The notes: a model not told the origin generated them from the sequence alone. A DNA stretch of 64,000 bases from Liolophura sinensis (GCF_032854445.1 NC_088304.1:6076001-6140000), one strand, 5' to 3'. Positions 1 to 10,529 are shown, counted from the stretch's first letter. Numbers and translations: made by a program.

Positions 1-376
1 ACGGGAAATCTGCTACCCCTGAGCTTCTCGTAAAATGAACTCTCGCGACACACTGGGAAGTGTTCTTACGGGTATCCTGAACTTCACTTGTACATGGCGC
101 AGGCGCAACACAAATCTCAGGGGAGAAAAGATACGGAGCGAGAGGTAGTTCAAACTTTGCCTGCGAGAAAGGTGACGTTATCAGCCAAGGTGTGTACATC
201 ACTTCACCCTCGGGGGACGTCTCTTTCAAATTTAAGGTGAACACGGCCATCAGACACTCCTTCTTTGATTTTGTACCCTGATAAAAGCCAGTAAACGACT
301 GTTTTTCAGCATCATAGGTGACCTGAACAGTGGAAAAATCGTTCGTACTTCTAAACTTGAGCGGAATTTTCGCCAT
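1..376 (-). CDS. PHYHIP-like protein, copy A, N-terminal part (runs off window edge)
   Basis: The minus frame is open from the ATG at 376 to the window edge, about 125 codons without a stop. The protein matches copies B and C (11192-12304, 17062-18171) along its whole length: the blocks 'KKECLMAVFTLNLKETSPEG', 'YTPWLITSPF' and 'APYLFSPEI' are shared. The first 35 residues are much more diverged, so A is the oldest or fastest-changing of the three. Only the N-terminal part is in view, so the family call rests on homology to B and C, whose C-termini match phytanoyl-CoA hydroxylase-interacting proteins. Just upstream of the ATG is a probable 5' UTR intron (378-597 in plus coordinates), with acceptor 'cctggcag' and donor CAG|GTAACG on the minus strand; the equivalent introns occur in B and C. 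Whether the rest of A is intact cannot be seen. Confidence 0.8.
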   Translation of the reverse strand, partial: MAKIPLKFRSTNDFSTVQVTYDAEKQSFTGFYQGTKSKKECLMAVFTLNLKETSPEGEVMYTPWLITSPFSQAKFELPLAPYLFSPEICVAPAPCTSEVQDTRKNTSQCVARVHFTRSSGVADFP

Positions 377-734
377 ACTGCCAGGCTTAAAATATGTTTA
401 AAAACTTCTATCGATCTCAGCTTAGCACAGATGTCGTACCCCACAATTAGCATTGTGAGCTTCACATAAATACATTCGAGTCCGATGTCCCGGGTGGTCT
501 AAGAGGCAGGTAACAGAATCCCATATGCCGTTCTGACGACGAGCGCTTTGTTTACTGTCAACGGACCCGAGAGGAACAACAACGCCAATAGCGTTACCTG
601 AATTTGAGCGCACACTCTGGGTTTGAGTGCTGGGTTTCTTTCTGAAGGCACGATCTCTTGTGTCACGGTAACCTCTAGCCATCTGTATAGTCCTGTCTCT
701 GTAAATACATAAGAGATAGACTTTTCCTTAGACC

Positions 735-790
735 GTTAGAAGCGTGGGTCATGTGACGAACGTAGGTCAACTTGACATATTTTTCTTGAA
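735..790 (-). promoter_or_regulatory. Conserved upstream block of PHYHIP-like copy A
   Basis: This stretch, about 390 bp upstream of the copy A ATG, is similar to 12645-12710 (copy B) and 18466-18532 (copy C), although most of the intervening sequence has diverged. The shared core is an AGGTCA half-site (764-769, plus strand) followed by 'acatattttt'. A promoter or 5' end is inferred from conservation and position; no TATA box is evident. Confidence 0.4.
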
Positions 791-888
791 TATAGGACAC
801 GAATGAAATCATTGCATGCTGGTATAGAGTTAGCATGCGCAGTGCCAACATCGAGAGCGATTTCTGAGAGCGTAACGTGTAACGTTAC

Positions 889-891
<3 letters not shown>

Positions 892-969
<78 letters not shown>
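892..969. repeat. (TA)n microsatellite, left flank of LTR element
   Basis: About 78 bp of pure TA directly abut the terminal TGTTACG of an LTR fragment. With the matching tract at 2806-2902, this brackets the retroelement and suggests insertion into a TA microsatellite. Confidence 0.95.
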
Positions 970-973
<4 letters not shown>

Positions 974-1108
974 ACGACTCAAACTGTCTGTATTATAAAG
1001 AGATGGCTTGTTCGAAATACACAACAGTTTAGCCGCACAAAAAAGTAACAAAACCAGCAGATTTTATTTTACAACAGTTTATTAGCTTTAACAAGAACAG
1101 ATAATAAG
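970..1108 (-). mobile_element. Partial LTR (3' portion) of Ty3/gypsy-type element
   Basis: This is nearly identical to 1734-1876 of the full LTR, with the same terminal TGTTACGA-CCAAACTGTC pattern. It stops at 'cagataataag', where the full LTR continues with 'tgctcggtgg'. It is the 3' part of an LTR read on the minus strand. Confidence 0.75.
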
Positions 1109-1146
1109 ACTTATACAAATACTAAAGTACTTAAGTTTAACAGTAT

Positions 1147-1638
1147 CTATACAAATACTAAAGTACTCTCTCGGTGGAGATTCTCCAATTCGAACACTCT
1201 TTCATTTTCCCTTTCTCTAAACAACCTTTCATTTTCCCTTTCTTTAAATAATCTTTCATTTTCCTTAAACAATCTTTCTTTTTCATTTTCTCTTTCCTTA
1301 AACAATCTTTCTTTTTCATTTTCATTTTCCTTAAACAATCTTTCTTTTTCATTTTCTTTTTCTTTCAGTTCTAACTCCTTCAGTCTTATTGCAGTGGAAT
1401 CATCGCCCTCAGGCCTGTACGCATCTAATGCACTTTCATCAAACTCCTGTATTTCTACCAAACATTTAGCAATACTAAACTGCATATCTTTCTTGCGTAA
1501 GGATCTTTTGATATTAAGATTCAGGTACTTGCTTAAAGCATACAAATCATTCTTATTTAATGCATCAAAAATGTCCTGATCTGGCGCTTCCATAAACTCG
1601 TCGGGCTTACAAAAATGATGAATAAAATCTGCTGGCAA
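1147..1638 (-). pseudogene. gag: gag N-terminal fragment of Ty3/gypsy-type retroelement
   Basis: The 163-codon minus ORF begins just downstream (element sense) of the LTR and primer-binding site, where gag is expected. Residues 1-75 contain a SAP-like helical region ('LNKNDLYALSKYLNLNIK'). Residues 85-150 are a charged coiled coil made of repeats of the type 'ENEKERLFKE' in variable copy number. This architecture is common at the N-terminus of gag in animal gypsy elements. The ORF then ends in unrelated short repeats (a duplicated 'tatacaaatactaaagtact' at 1111 and 1148) and the partial LTR. Capsid, protease, reverse transcriptase and integrase are missing, so this is a deletion remnant. The family is called from layout and composition rather than from a diagnostic motif. 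Confidence 0.6.
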
Positions 1639-1710
1639 AATTTACTACAAAGTCAAAGACAAGAAAATGACACAACTTACACAAAATCCTTTCAATTCCA
1701 ATTCAAATTC

Positions 1711-1730
1711 ACTTCCCGGACAAGCCCCCA
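1711..1730 (-). other. Primer-binding site, tRNA-Pro type
   Basis: On the minus strand, three bases after the LTR end, comes TGGGGGCTTGTCCGGGAAGT. It matches the 3' end complement expected for a proline tRNA primer with one internal mismatch over the core. This fixes the element orientation as minus. Confidence 0.75.
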
Positions 1731-1733
1731 ATT

Positions 1734-2201
1734 TGTTACGACCCAAACTGTCTGTATTATAAAGAGATGGCTTAAAGAGATGACAGTTTAGCCGCACAAA
1801 AAAGTAACCAAAACCAGCAGATTTTATTTTACAACAATTTATTAGCTTTAACAAGAACAGATAATAAGTGCTCGGTGGAGATAGGATATAACAAAGCCAG
1901 AGGCTATAAAGACACCAAAATTCAGCACAAAAGGCCTACTAAAGTAATACACAGCGAAAGCATCCAAAACTCTCAATAATTCTCCGTTCTCCTCCTTTGA
2001 CCTGCTTTCATAGGTCTTATATAGCCTGGTGGAATTGTCTAGAATAAGAAAATTCCTGAACACTTGATATAAACAAACAGGCATCGAACTGAGCGTATTC
2101 TGGAACATTCTAAGGCAGAGGCAGACAGCAGGCCCTGAACTTAGCATATGTAAACAGTGGAAAGCTAAATTTAGAAGCTGACGGCAGTTGTACACACAAC
2201 A
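1734..2201 (-). mobile_element. Full-length LTR shared by two deleted elements
   Basis: This 468-bp LTR reads TGTTGTGT...CGTAACA on the minus strand. It has a primer-binding site and gag on its downstream side and a polypurine tract and RNase H on its upstream side. It therefore serves as the 3' LTR of one unit and the 5' LTR of the next. Both halves recur as partial LTRs at 970-1108 and about 2593-2805. Confidence 0.75.
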
Positions 2202-2213
2202 CACCCACCCTTC
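2202..2213 (-). other. Polypurine tract
   Basis: The minus-strand sequence GAAGGGTGGGTG lies immediately before the LTR start, the expected place and composition for plus-strand priming. Confidence 0.6.
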
Positions 2214-2333
2214 AAGAAAAAAAAAAGTTTTCCTAACTTTTTTTTACTTACAATATATGTTAAACAATATATGTTAAACAATAATATATACAACATTGTA
2301 AAACCACATGTAATTAGACATTTTATACACAAC

Positions 2334-2592
2334 TTATACACGAGACAAGCAATCTTCAATAACATTATCTTTTCCCTTTACATGTTTGATTTCAAGATTG
2401 TATTCCTGCAACAATAAACTCCACCGTAACAATCTCAGATTCTTTCCCTTAACTTTCTGTAGAAACACAAGTGGATTGTGATCAGTATTTACAATCACAG
2501 GTTGTCTCGAAGCTGTTACATAAACTTCAAAATGTTGCAGACTAAAATAACAGACAAACATTCTTTTTCAACAGTTGAATAATTTCGTTCTG
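2334..2592 (-). pseudogene. pol: pol fragment: RNase H C-terminal part of Ty3/gypsy-type element
   Basis: The minus translation contains 'NYSTVEKECLSVI', 'VYVTASRQPVIVNTDHNPL' and 'LLRWSLLLQEYNLEIKHVKG', ending 'DNVIEDCLSR'. This is the characteristic order of the Ty3/gypsy RNase H domain after reverse transcriptase. A stop at 2334 follows the RNase H; no integrase lies downstream, only about 120 bp before the polypurine tract. The 5' side joins directly to LTR sequence at about 2592, so all upstream coding sequence is deleted. It is a non-functional remnant that gives the element its family assignment. Confidence 0.85.
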
Positions 2593-3383
<791 letters not shown>

Positions 3384-3416
3384 GGGAGGTTTCGCACGTC
3401 GACGGATACGGATACG
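3384..3416 (+). repeat. Harbinger left terminal inverted repeat
   Basis: It starts GGGAGGTTTCGCA and continues with cgtcgacggatacgg. It pairs with 7231-7263 with about two mismatches. GGATACG-type subterminal repeats follow to about 3455. Confidence 0.9.
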
Positions 3417-3517
3417 TATACGGATACGATAACCGTAACCGTTCACGTATTAACGGATACAAAAACGGGTTTCGCACGAATGACGCATTTGTCAACTAGG
3501 GGGCGCTGACTTTCAAC

Positions 3518-4579
3518 ATGGCGGCAGACGCGGGAGTTACAAATTTATTGCAAGCAGCTATCGAAAATGATGAAGAACTAGTTATATTGCTTCTTCAACA
3601 GAATTTCAAGCCGACGACATATAATTCACATATGCTAAGATTTTCTCTTCATAACATGTCAGATGCCCAGTGCATGACTAATTTTCGGTTCGACAAACAT
3701 TCAATCAATCGGCTATTTGTGCGTCTGAACTTGCCAGAAAGAATCGTTTGTCCCAATAGAACAGTGGTGGACGGAAGGGATGCTTTGTGCATTCTTCTTC
3801 GGAGATTGGTATACCCAAATAGGCTAGCGGATTTAGAACCTTTCTTCGGACAACCAAAATCCACACTTTCTATGGCCATAAACGCTACCTTGAACCATAT
3901 TTTCGATGAACATAGCCATCGCCTCACAGATCTTAATCAGGATTGGTTGCGCTCGAGATTGCAGACATATGCCGATGCAATCCATGAAAAAGGAGCTCCG
4001 CTCACTAACTGTTTCGGATTTATAGATGGGACAGTTCGTCCGATTTGCAGGCCTACTCGTAACCAGAGAGTTTGTTATAATGGTCACAAGAGAATACATT
4101 CCCTGAAATTTCAATCAGTTGTCGTGCCTGATGGAATGATTGCCAACATGTTCGGTCCGGTGGAGGGTCGGAGGCATGACTGCGCGCTCCTTCGTGAGAG
4201 TGGAATTATGGATGGGTTAGAGCATGCGGGACAGACCGACAACAATGGACTATCGTTTGCTTTATATGGTGACCCAGCATATCCGATTAGGAACTATCTA
4301 ATCTGTCCATTCAAGGGGGCAAATCTTAATCCAGATCAACACAATTTCAACTATTTGATGTCTACAGTTAGGGAGTCTGTGGAATGGGAATTTGGAAAAG
4401 TCCTCTCTTTGTTTGCCTTTCTAGATTTTAGAAAAAACCTGAAAGTCCTACTACAGCCAGTTGCAAAATATTATTTGGTGGGTGCGTTGCTTACCAATTG
4501 TCACACCTGTCTGAAGAGGAATCAAACCAGCTATTACTTCAGACTGGAGCCCCCAACACTAGAGGAATACCTTGCCTGA
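3518..4579 (+). CDS. Harbinger transposase (DDE_Tnp_4 / HARBI1-like nuclease)
   Basis: This is an intact 353-codon ORF inside the inverted repeats. It belongs to the DDE superfamily endonucleases that cut and paste Harbinger elements. Residues 55-160 form the helical region typical of these proteins ('FRFDKHSINRLF', 'FFGQPKSTLSMAIN'). The catalytic core carries D170 in 'FGFIDGTVRPI', the family 'RRHD' motif ending at D221, D252 in 'LYGDPAYPI', and E289 in 'SVEWEFGKV'. That is the D-D-E order and spacing of DDE_Tnp_4. The C-terminus ends about 60 residues after the catalytic E, as usual. The start at 3518 lies 135 bp inside the element and has an 'aacATGG' context. With no frameshift and all catalytic residues, it is either recently active or a young copy. 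Alternatively it could be a domesticated HARBI1 gene, but the flanking inverted repeats argue for a transposon. Confidence 0.95.
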   Translation: MAADAGVTNLLQAAIENDEELVILLLQQNFKPTTYNSHMLRFSLHNMSDAQCMTNFRFDKHSINRLFVRLNLPERIVCPNRTVVDGRDALCILLRRLVYPNRLADLEPFFGQPKSTLSMAINATLNHIFDEHSHRLTDLNQDWLRSRLQTYADAIHEKGAPLTNCFGFIDGTVRPICRPTRNQRVCYNGHKRIHSLKFQSVVVPDGMIANMFGPVEGRRHDCALLRESGIMDGLEHAGQTDNNGLSFALYGDPAYPIRNYLICPFKGANLNPDQHNFNYLMSTVRESVEWEFGKVLSLFAFLDFRKNLKVLLQPVAKYYLVGALLTNCHTCLKRNQTSYYFRLEPPTLEEYLA

Positions 4580-4850
4580 TGCTTATACATGTATATATGC
4601 ATGCTAATACTGGAAACCATAGGCCTACATAAGATAACACAAACAATAAATTAATTTGTTAAAAGTTGAAACATTTTTGACTCCATTTTTATTCAGTTTC
4701 TTATGGAGTTTCCACCAGACCAGAGCACAGAATAATCAGTTGAACACATTTCCCCGAAGCCTTCAAAATTCAACAGAACATTCATGAAATATACTTAATA
4801 CTTATTATAATTTAGAACAGAAATGTCTCAGAATTTTCAGTTTTTGTTTC

Positions 4851-5342
4851 TTAAAGGACAAGAATAAGCAACTATATAAAGTGGACCTCATGTGATAGAG
4901 AATTCCATGCTAATTCCAAATATGCCTTTCAGTATTTGTTTACATTTTTTTTATAACGAGTTATTAACGAATGAAGTTTGACATAATAGGGTGTATGTTT
5001 GGGACCATACACAATTTTGGGGTATTCGCACAACTTGCTGAACACAAGTTGCACAAAAACTGGTTATATTTTAACAATCTACAACAATGTACATGTATTT
5101 TGGCAATTTTGAATGCAATATTTATAGTCATAATGACCATTTCCAGGAGCTTAAAAGTCAAGTTTGACGTCACGAATGTCCAAAAATTGTGTATGGTCTG
5201 AAAGGTACACATTAAAGTATATTAATTCAAACTTCATTCGTTAATAACTCGTTGTAAAAAAAACAATGAAGGGCATATTTGGAATCAGCATGAAATTCTC
5301 TTTCACATGAGATCCTTTATATAGGTGCTTTCATCTCCTTTA
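4851..5342. mobile_element. Fold-back MITE with TTAA ends, nested in the Harbinger element
   Basis: The two ends form long inverted repeats of about 120 bp: left 'ttaaaggac...ataacgagttattaacgaat' against right 'attcgttaataactcgttgt...tcctttaa'. TTAA occurs at both extremities, as in piggyBac-type MITEs. It encodes no protein. It lies between the two convergent Harbinger genes, so it either inserted there or is carried as part of the element. Confidence 0.75.
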
Positions 5343-5646
5343 AGTCAAAAGATGGAGAAAATTATAAATTCATTCAAAGTTTAAACTCCACATTTAGTCA
5401 AGATTGTTTGCAATGTGATCTGATATAAAAATTTAAATTAAAATTTTATAATGTACATGTGTAATGTACAAAGTAAAGAGGATTGCTATGGATATTTGTT
5501 TATACATGCATGCTTATATATATATATATACAATATTGATATTCCAGGCATATAATCTCTTACAGAATTATTAGTAAATAAGTTGAACACAGAAATAAAT
5601 TATTGATTCAGACATTAATGAATATCCCCCTGATTATGAATTATGA

Positions 5647-6756
5647 TTATGACTCATTATTTTTCTTGTCAATCAATTGGCGAATTAAGTCCATCATAAG
5701 GGAATCACGCTCCATCCTGAATTCTCTTTCTCTTCTCTCCAAGTCAAATTTCTCTTTCTCCAGCTCTAACTGCTTGGCCTTCAACTCAGCATCTTTGTTA
5801 TTTTTTTCACGTAGCATCTCAAAGTATGTTGTAAAGTCAGCTCTGCCACTTCTTCTCTTCTTTGGACTGGCTGCATCATCCTGGCCTGCGTTCTCACCTG
5901 ATAAATATTGGATAGTACATGTATTAGATCATCTATAGAATTCTCAAATGCATTAAATTGTATACACCTTATATAAAAACTGCATTTGAATTAGGCATAC
6001 ACCAGACACTAATATAGCTGTATTTTTACACAAGTAGCCTACTAATACTATTTTCAACTCTAAGTTAACATCTCCTTAAAAGATATTAAACTTAAAACAC
6101 TTATATAGCATTTGAAAGCATTCTATCTTTACTCAAAATATTTGTTTTTCATTAGTGTTTACATTTTTTTTCATCTTTGTTATGAGTAATTACCATATAT
6201 AGGCGATGTTGTTTGTAGACTTTATGAAGCATAATATGGAGACCTATTTATAACTTTCTGAATACAAGTTGTAAAAATCCAAGTTCCCCCACCCCTCCAA
6301 CATAACCGAGTACATGTATATATAAATTAAACTGTTGTAATTTTCAAAAAACAGTTATATTTCTACATTTTATTTTATCATGATAAAAAATGAAAAAAGC
6401 AATTAAAGACGTAACTCTTTTGAATCACAATGGAATAGTGTTTTAAGAGTTAGCCACTTTGTATAACAGGTGTTTTCACTTATCCTTGTGTCAATATTTG
6501 TCATTCCATTTTTTTTAAATTTAACTAAAAATTCACCTGATCTTTTGAGGGACTGCATTGCAGCTTCTCTAATTTCCTTGCCTTGTTCTTCTTTCTGCTT
6601 TGCTGCAGATTGGGCCCCTTTCTTCTCTTCTTTACATTTTGCAGCCTCTCTCTCCATCTCATCCACATCTGTCAACAGCACATCCCTCTCTGTATACTCT
6701 GGATAAAAACGAAGTGGCGGCGTGCTTGAACTTGAACTTGATGTTGAGCTCTCCAT
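5647..6756 (-). CDS. Harbinger accessory protein, two exons, 156 aa, coiled coil
   Basis: Exon 1 is 6537-6756 (ATG at 6756) and exon 2 is 5647-5897. The donor is ATCAG|GTGAAT and the acceptor 'tatttatcag'; exon lengths of 220 and 251 bp close the frame to 156 residues plus stop. Exon 1 has a Ser-rich start, then an acidic/basic helix ending 'EIREAAMQSLKRS'. Exon 2 has a nuclear-localisation-like 'SPKKRRSGR' and a long coiled coil rich in Glu, Lys and Leu ('ELKAKQLELEKEKFDLERRE') ending '...DKKNNES'. Coiled-coil tails like this are typical of the second (Myb/SANT-like) Harbinger protein, which brings the transposase into the nucleus and to DNA. No Myb/SANT helices are visible, so the DNA-binding part is missing, very diverged, or in an unseen upstream exon. 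A 5' UTR donor (CAC|GTAAGT) near 7130 supports a further upstream exon. Confidence 0.7.
6074..6340. repeat. Decayed relative of the fold-back MITE, in the accessory-gene intron
   Basis: Segments such as 'ccttaaaagatatt', 'tgtttacattttttttcat' and 'ctgaatacaagttgtaaaaa' follow the same order as the left half of 4851-5342 with heavy divergence. An old second copy is inferred; an alignment would be needed to confirm it. Confidence 0.35.
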
Positions 6757-7230
6757 CCTGACTCTAGAACTGATTAAAAAAATGTACGTAAATAAAAGAA
6801 AAGAAATATAAAGGCTACAAATTATATGAAGCAGTGCAGGCCTACTGTGACATAGACCTGTAAGGGACACATAGGCCTGTTTTATGCATGTAGAACTTCA
6901 CATGTAGGCCTAGACCTAGCCTACTCTGCACTGAGTGAAGACCCATGCTGCCGCCGTAGGCTACCGGTCAATGTTATTCAAATTTTCAACAAAAAAATCT
7001 ACGAAAACCCTGAATATTTTGAAGAAAATGTCTTTAAAAATACATTGATTGCCGGTCAACGATAAACAAAGTTAACTTTCGGTGAGATTACACGCTTGTA
7101 TAGCTTGATTTAGATATCCGTTTTCTACTTACGTGTATGACAGCCGATGTCCGTGTCTCACGCACTCGTATGGGATGTGGCAGACGAATACTCGTCACGT
7201 GGCCACATAAAGTGATGACGTAGCCGTTCG

Positions 7231-7263
7231 CGTAACCGTATCCGTCGACTTGCGAAACCTCCC
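7231..7263 (-). repeat. Harbinger right terminal inverted repeat
   Basis: The reverse complement of this stretch begins GGGAGGTTTCGCA and continues agtcgacggatacgg, matching the left repeat. Confidence 0.9.
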
Positions 7264-7415
7264 TAATATCCGTATTTGTGAATATAGTTTTGTTTTGTTG
7301 TTGAAGAGTTCCCTAATCTTCGTGAAACAAAGAAAGAATTAAATTAAAAAAATTAAAATACTTAAATGGCGATAGTTACACACGCAAACATATAAAACGG
7401 CTATAGTCTGGCTTA

Positions 7416-8100
7416 TTGAACCGAGCCTTTGTTGTCACTGCGTTTCATGTGTCGCTGACCATTGCAGTGGGATATTCCCTCATATATACGGCTTACGAGT
7501 TAAGTGATAGCAATGACAAAAACATATCACGCCTGAGACTAGGGAAAACAGGGCTCAAAGCACATCTAGCAACTATAATCCAAAATTCTTCACTAACTTG
7601 CCCAGCCTGTCAAGAGCATGATGGAACCATAGAGCACTATTTGCTACAATGTATTAAACACAGTAAAGAACGAAGGCGACTGGCAGAATGCCTGAAAATC
7701 TACAAATGTGAATTTGACCTTCAGACTATCCTTAACCCCAAACCACACCTGAGAGCACAAATATTCTTCTTACTAAAAGAATACATAAAATCGACGGGTT
7801 ACGAAAGCCGAATCTAATAAAACTCTATTGACCAACAACGGCGATACATTGATTCCGAGGGCCGTTTCTGCTCTGGTCAACAATACGTCACTTTATCTAA
7901 TTAAAGACAGTGCATTTTCCGAAATTACCAAACACATATACTAACAACGGCGATACCTTGATTTTGAGGGCCGTTTATTCCACAGATACATAATTCATTT
8001 CTACATCTTTATCCCCGAATATATCGGCGATATCTTGATCTTGAGGGCCAATAAAACATTTATGAACCGGTTTGCAAAAACATACCACACGAAAACAATG
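7416..8100 (+). pseudogene. 3' end of a non-LTR retrotransposon (C-terminal ORF piece plus 3' UTR)
   Basis: The frame 7416-7817 encodes 'SRLRLGKTGLKAHLATII' followed by a zinc-knuckle-like C-x2-C-x8-H-x4-C ('CPACQEHDGTIEHYLLQC') and a short tail. This is the typical C-terminus of LINE polymerases downstream of the reverse transcriptase. The first 30 or so residues look unrelated, so the element is 5'-truncated at about 7500. The sequence after the stop carries three copies of a 30-bp motif and is probably its 3' UTR. Endonuclease and reverse transcriptase are absent, so it cannot act alone. Confidence 0.65.
7833..8052 (+). repeat. Three spaced copies of a 30-35 bp motif in the LINE 3' region
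   Basis: Copies at 7833-7867, 7942-7976 and 8023-8052 share 'cggcgatac-ttgatt-tgagggcc'. Spacing is about 109 and 80 bp. The first two extend to 'aacaacgg...ccgttt'. Confidence 0.85.
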
Positions 8101-8430
8101 TAACCACAGAAGTTGATGACTGTAGTGATTAATAACATTTCACCATTTACTAATCTGCCCTCTTGTTTGCTGTTATTTATCTGTTCTTATTAGTTGATAT
8201 TTATTTTCTGTTTATTTACAAATGTGTATATGATCATACGAGGGCAGACACTCTATCAAGTTTTGATTGGTAGCTATGCCACTAATTTGCTCATAAGTAT
8301 CTGTTTGATCAAATATCTTCTTGCTTAAGATATACATTATCTCATAAACAAAACCCCTTCGCTAATCAAAAATACAACTGTCTTGTATATTTGTTTTCTC
8401 TATTTGTTTTCACAGGAACAAAAAACAAGG

Positions 8431-8870
8431 ATGAAAATCTTGATTATCGGCAGCAGTTGCGTTCATAGGCTGGAGAATAGTATCCTTCGAAATTCGATCC
8501 CAAACTCTAGAATCGACTTTAGAACAGGCCAGGACATTCGGTTCTTTGGCATTGGGGGAGCTAGAGTTGATATTTTAGACTATGTTGGTGCACTTATATC
8601 GAAATTCCAAATTCCAAGGATCTACATCAGCTTCTTTACCGTCAGGTAACTCGGCGAATTTCAGTCCACATTTATAATACAAAAATCCATGAAATTAAAA
8701 AGAAGCTGACAAACAACCAATTGGCCACCTTCTGGAGACATAGGGGGCTGATCCGACCACAAAAGCAAATTCTAACCAACGACGGAGTGCACCTAAACAC
8801 CCTAAGCCAGGAGCTGTTCTACCGGTCTGTGACACGTGCTGTCTGCGCCGCCATGGGAGGCCACGAATAA
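8431..8870 (+). pseudogene. SGNH/GDSL-like hydrolase relic, transposon-associated type
   Basis: The ORF from 8431 begins 'MKILIIGSSCVHRLENSI', resembling the block I strand-turn of SGNH hydrolases with GSS in place of GDS. 'FGIGGARV' follows, and the frame breaks at about 8649. Homology resumes in another frame to 8870 with 'NDGVHLNTLSQELFYRS', which looks like the block V D-x-x-H region, and ends 'AAMGGHE' with a stop. The middle of the domain (about 70-90 residues with block III) is missing. Short SGNH-like ORFs of this kind are often found inside animal retroelements, so this probably belongs to a mobile element rather than a host esterase. Function is lost. The assignment rests on motif order only. 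Confidence 0.5.
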
Positions 8871-9664
8871 AAATTGGAAATAGAAAAGGAAATCAAGTAA
8901 AGAAGAAAACAGGAAAAAAGCAATAAGAAGACCCATGCGACCAAACCAAACACCAAGGATACGAAGACCAGAAAAATGAAAGACATCATAACTATCTCTT
9001 GCTTCAACTAAGTGGATGAGGCCTGACATCATTGATCTTCAGTTATACTTGTCGCACCTGTTACAGGCATTGTTAAACCCCAATCCCTCACTCCAAGCGA
9101 GAAAAGTTCTTAAAATTGTAAGAGTTCATGTTTAACAGATATCTTCCAGCTCTGAACTGTTATTGTTGGATTTTCACAGCCCTTTTCCAGAAGATGTGTA
9201 AGCCCTACTAAAAAATATCACCGGAAGAAATTTTGTGAACTGATTTAAAAAATAATTAACAAAATTCTACTGAAATGGGCACTTCTTATTACATTTGGCG
9301 AGTATAAAATAGTCTGTAAGGGCAGTTATGTAACTAGAAGACTCTGTATGTCACATGTCTTCGTTTCTCAAAAGTAATCGACACATGCCAAGAAATGCTT
9401 AATATACTGAAAATATTCCATATAGTGAAAAACTGGTAACAGTAATTTGAACAAAAGCAAACAAAAAACAGCGGGCTACAATGAACGATGAGCTTGAAGC
9501 CCTTTTATTGAGCAGTTAGATACACAGGCAGAAGCAATCGCAATAACAACGACGATAACTTAATGACAACCTTGCGACCATTTTCTCGAACCCATCCTCT
9601 GTAGCTTTCCCTCAAGGCGAGATAGGGTTTAGTGCCTTCTGGGGCCATAATTTAAACTTCTCAA
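8871..9664. other. Anonymous DNA
   Basis: No gene or repeat is recognised. Short open frames on the minus strand at 8802-9032 are low-complexity Phe/Leu runs. Confidence 0.5.
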
Positions 9665-10529
9665 CGAAAAAGTATATTTGTGATTTTGCCTTATATTTGA
9701 GAATAACAGTGTGTGGGAATACGGTGTTCCAGTTCGGAATGGAGGGATTCCTCTTAGTGTGCGTTTAGTTTCTCTAAACCAGACCGTCCTAACCTACCGG
9801 TACCCTACCAGTTTTCGGTCTGTCGAAATACCTCTCACATTCGTATACAAGTGGACACTCATGTATTCAGTGTTTGCCAATGAATGCTCCTCTGCATAAG
9901 GAAAGTAGTGTTCAGTATGCCTTCTGTCTGAATTTAATTCCTCAAAAAGCTCTATTGTTTGTACCACATTTCTAAGAAATTTTAATTAAATTTCTAAACT
10001 GATGACGTCTGATAAATTTTAAATAAAACCATTGCATTTTCGAGGTTAGTTATGGCTGTTTTGCAAAGATTTTCAAAGGGTCACGGTAAAAAATTCGCCA
10101 TAGACGCTAATGTATGCCTTTAATATTGAAATCGGGGCCCCAGCTTTTGAACTAGGAGCCCCAATCTCCTAAACTCTGGGCAATGACCTTTAAAGATTAC
10201 ATTTTTTGCCCTTTTACGCACTCTTTTAGACCCCACGTCTCGGGGTACCAATAAACTTTAATGGCGTCTGCAGTATAACCTAGGTGCTAGGAGCATCCAG
10301 GACCTAACCTGCCACTGGACCTTAGTCGGCTCTGTTTAACGGCTCTGCACTCTTTATACTCGACGTAAAGCCCCAAGTATATATACATTCATACACGTAT
10401 ACACACCCTTTTAACCTCTTGTCCCGGTGGTCCAACTTTTAGTGGCTGTTCAAGAATAAGTCTATTGCAGCCTATAGTCACGAAGCCTGGAGTGCTTTAG
10501 TAGATTTTTAAAACAGTCTTTTTCTTTCA

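Larger units (their letters stand above)
3384..7263 (+). mobile_element. Complete Harbinger-type DNA transposon, about 3.9 kb
   Basis: The element has matching terminal inverted repeats of about 33 bp, an intact DDE_Tnp_4-type transposase on the plus strand and a spliced accessory gene on the minus strand converging toward it. This is the usual two-gene Harbinger/PIF plan. Flanks are TTA on the left (3381-3383) and TAA on the right (7264-7266). That fits a TWA 3-bp target duplication with one difference, or a 2-bp TA duplication. It contains a nested fold-back MITE at 4851-5342 and a probable decayed relative in the accessory-gene intron. Confidence 0.9.

Noticed and set aside
830-1051. Poly (Tyr-Ile) ORFs across the TA tracts (also 2516-2929)
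   Set aside because: Translation of the TA dinucleotide only.
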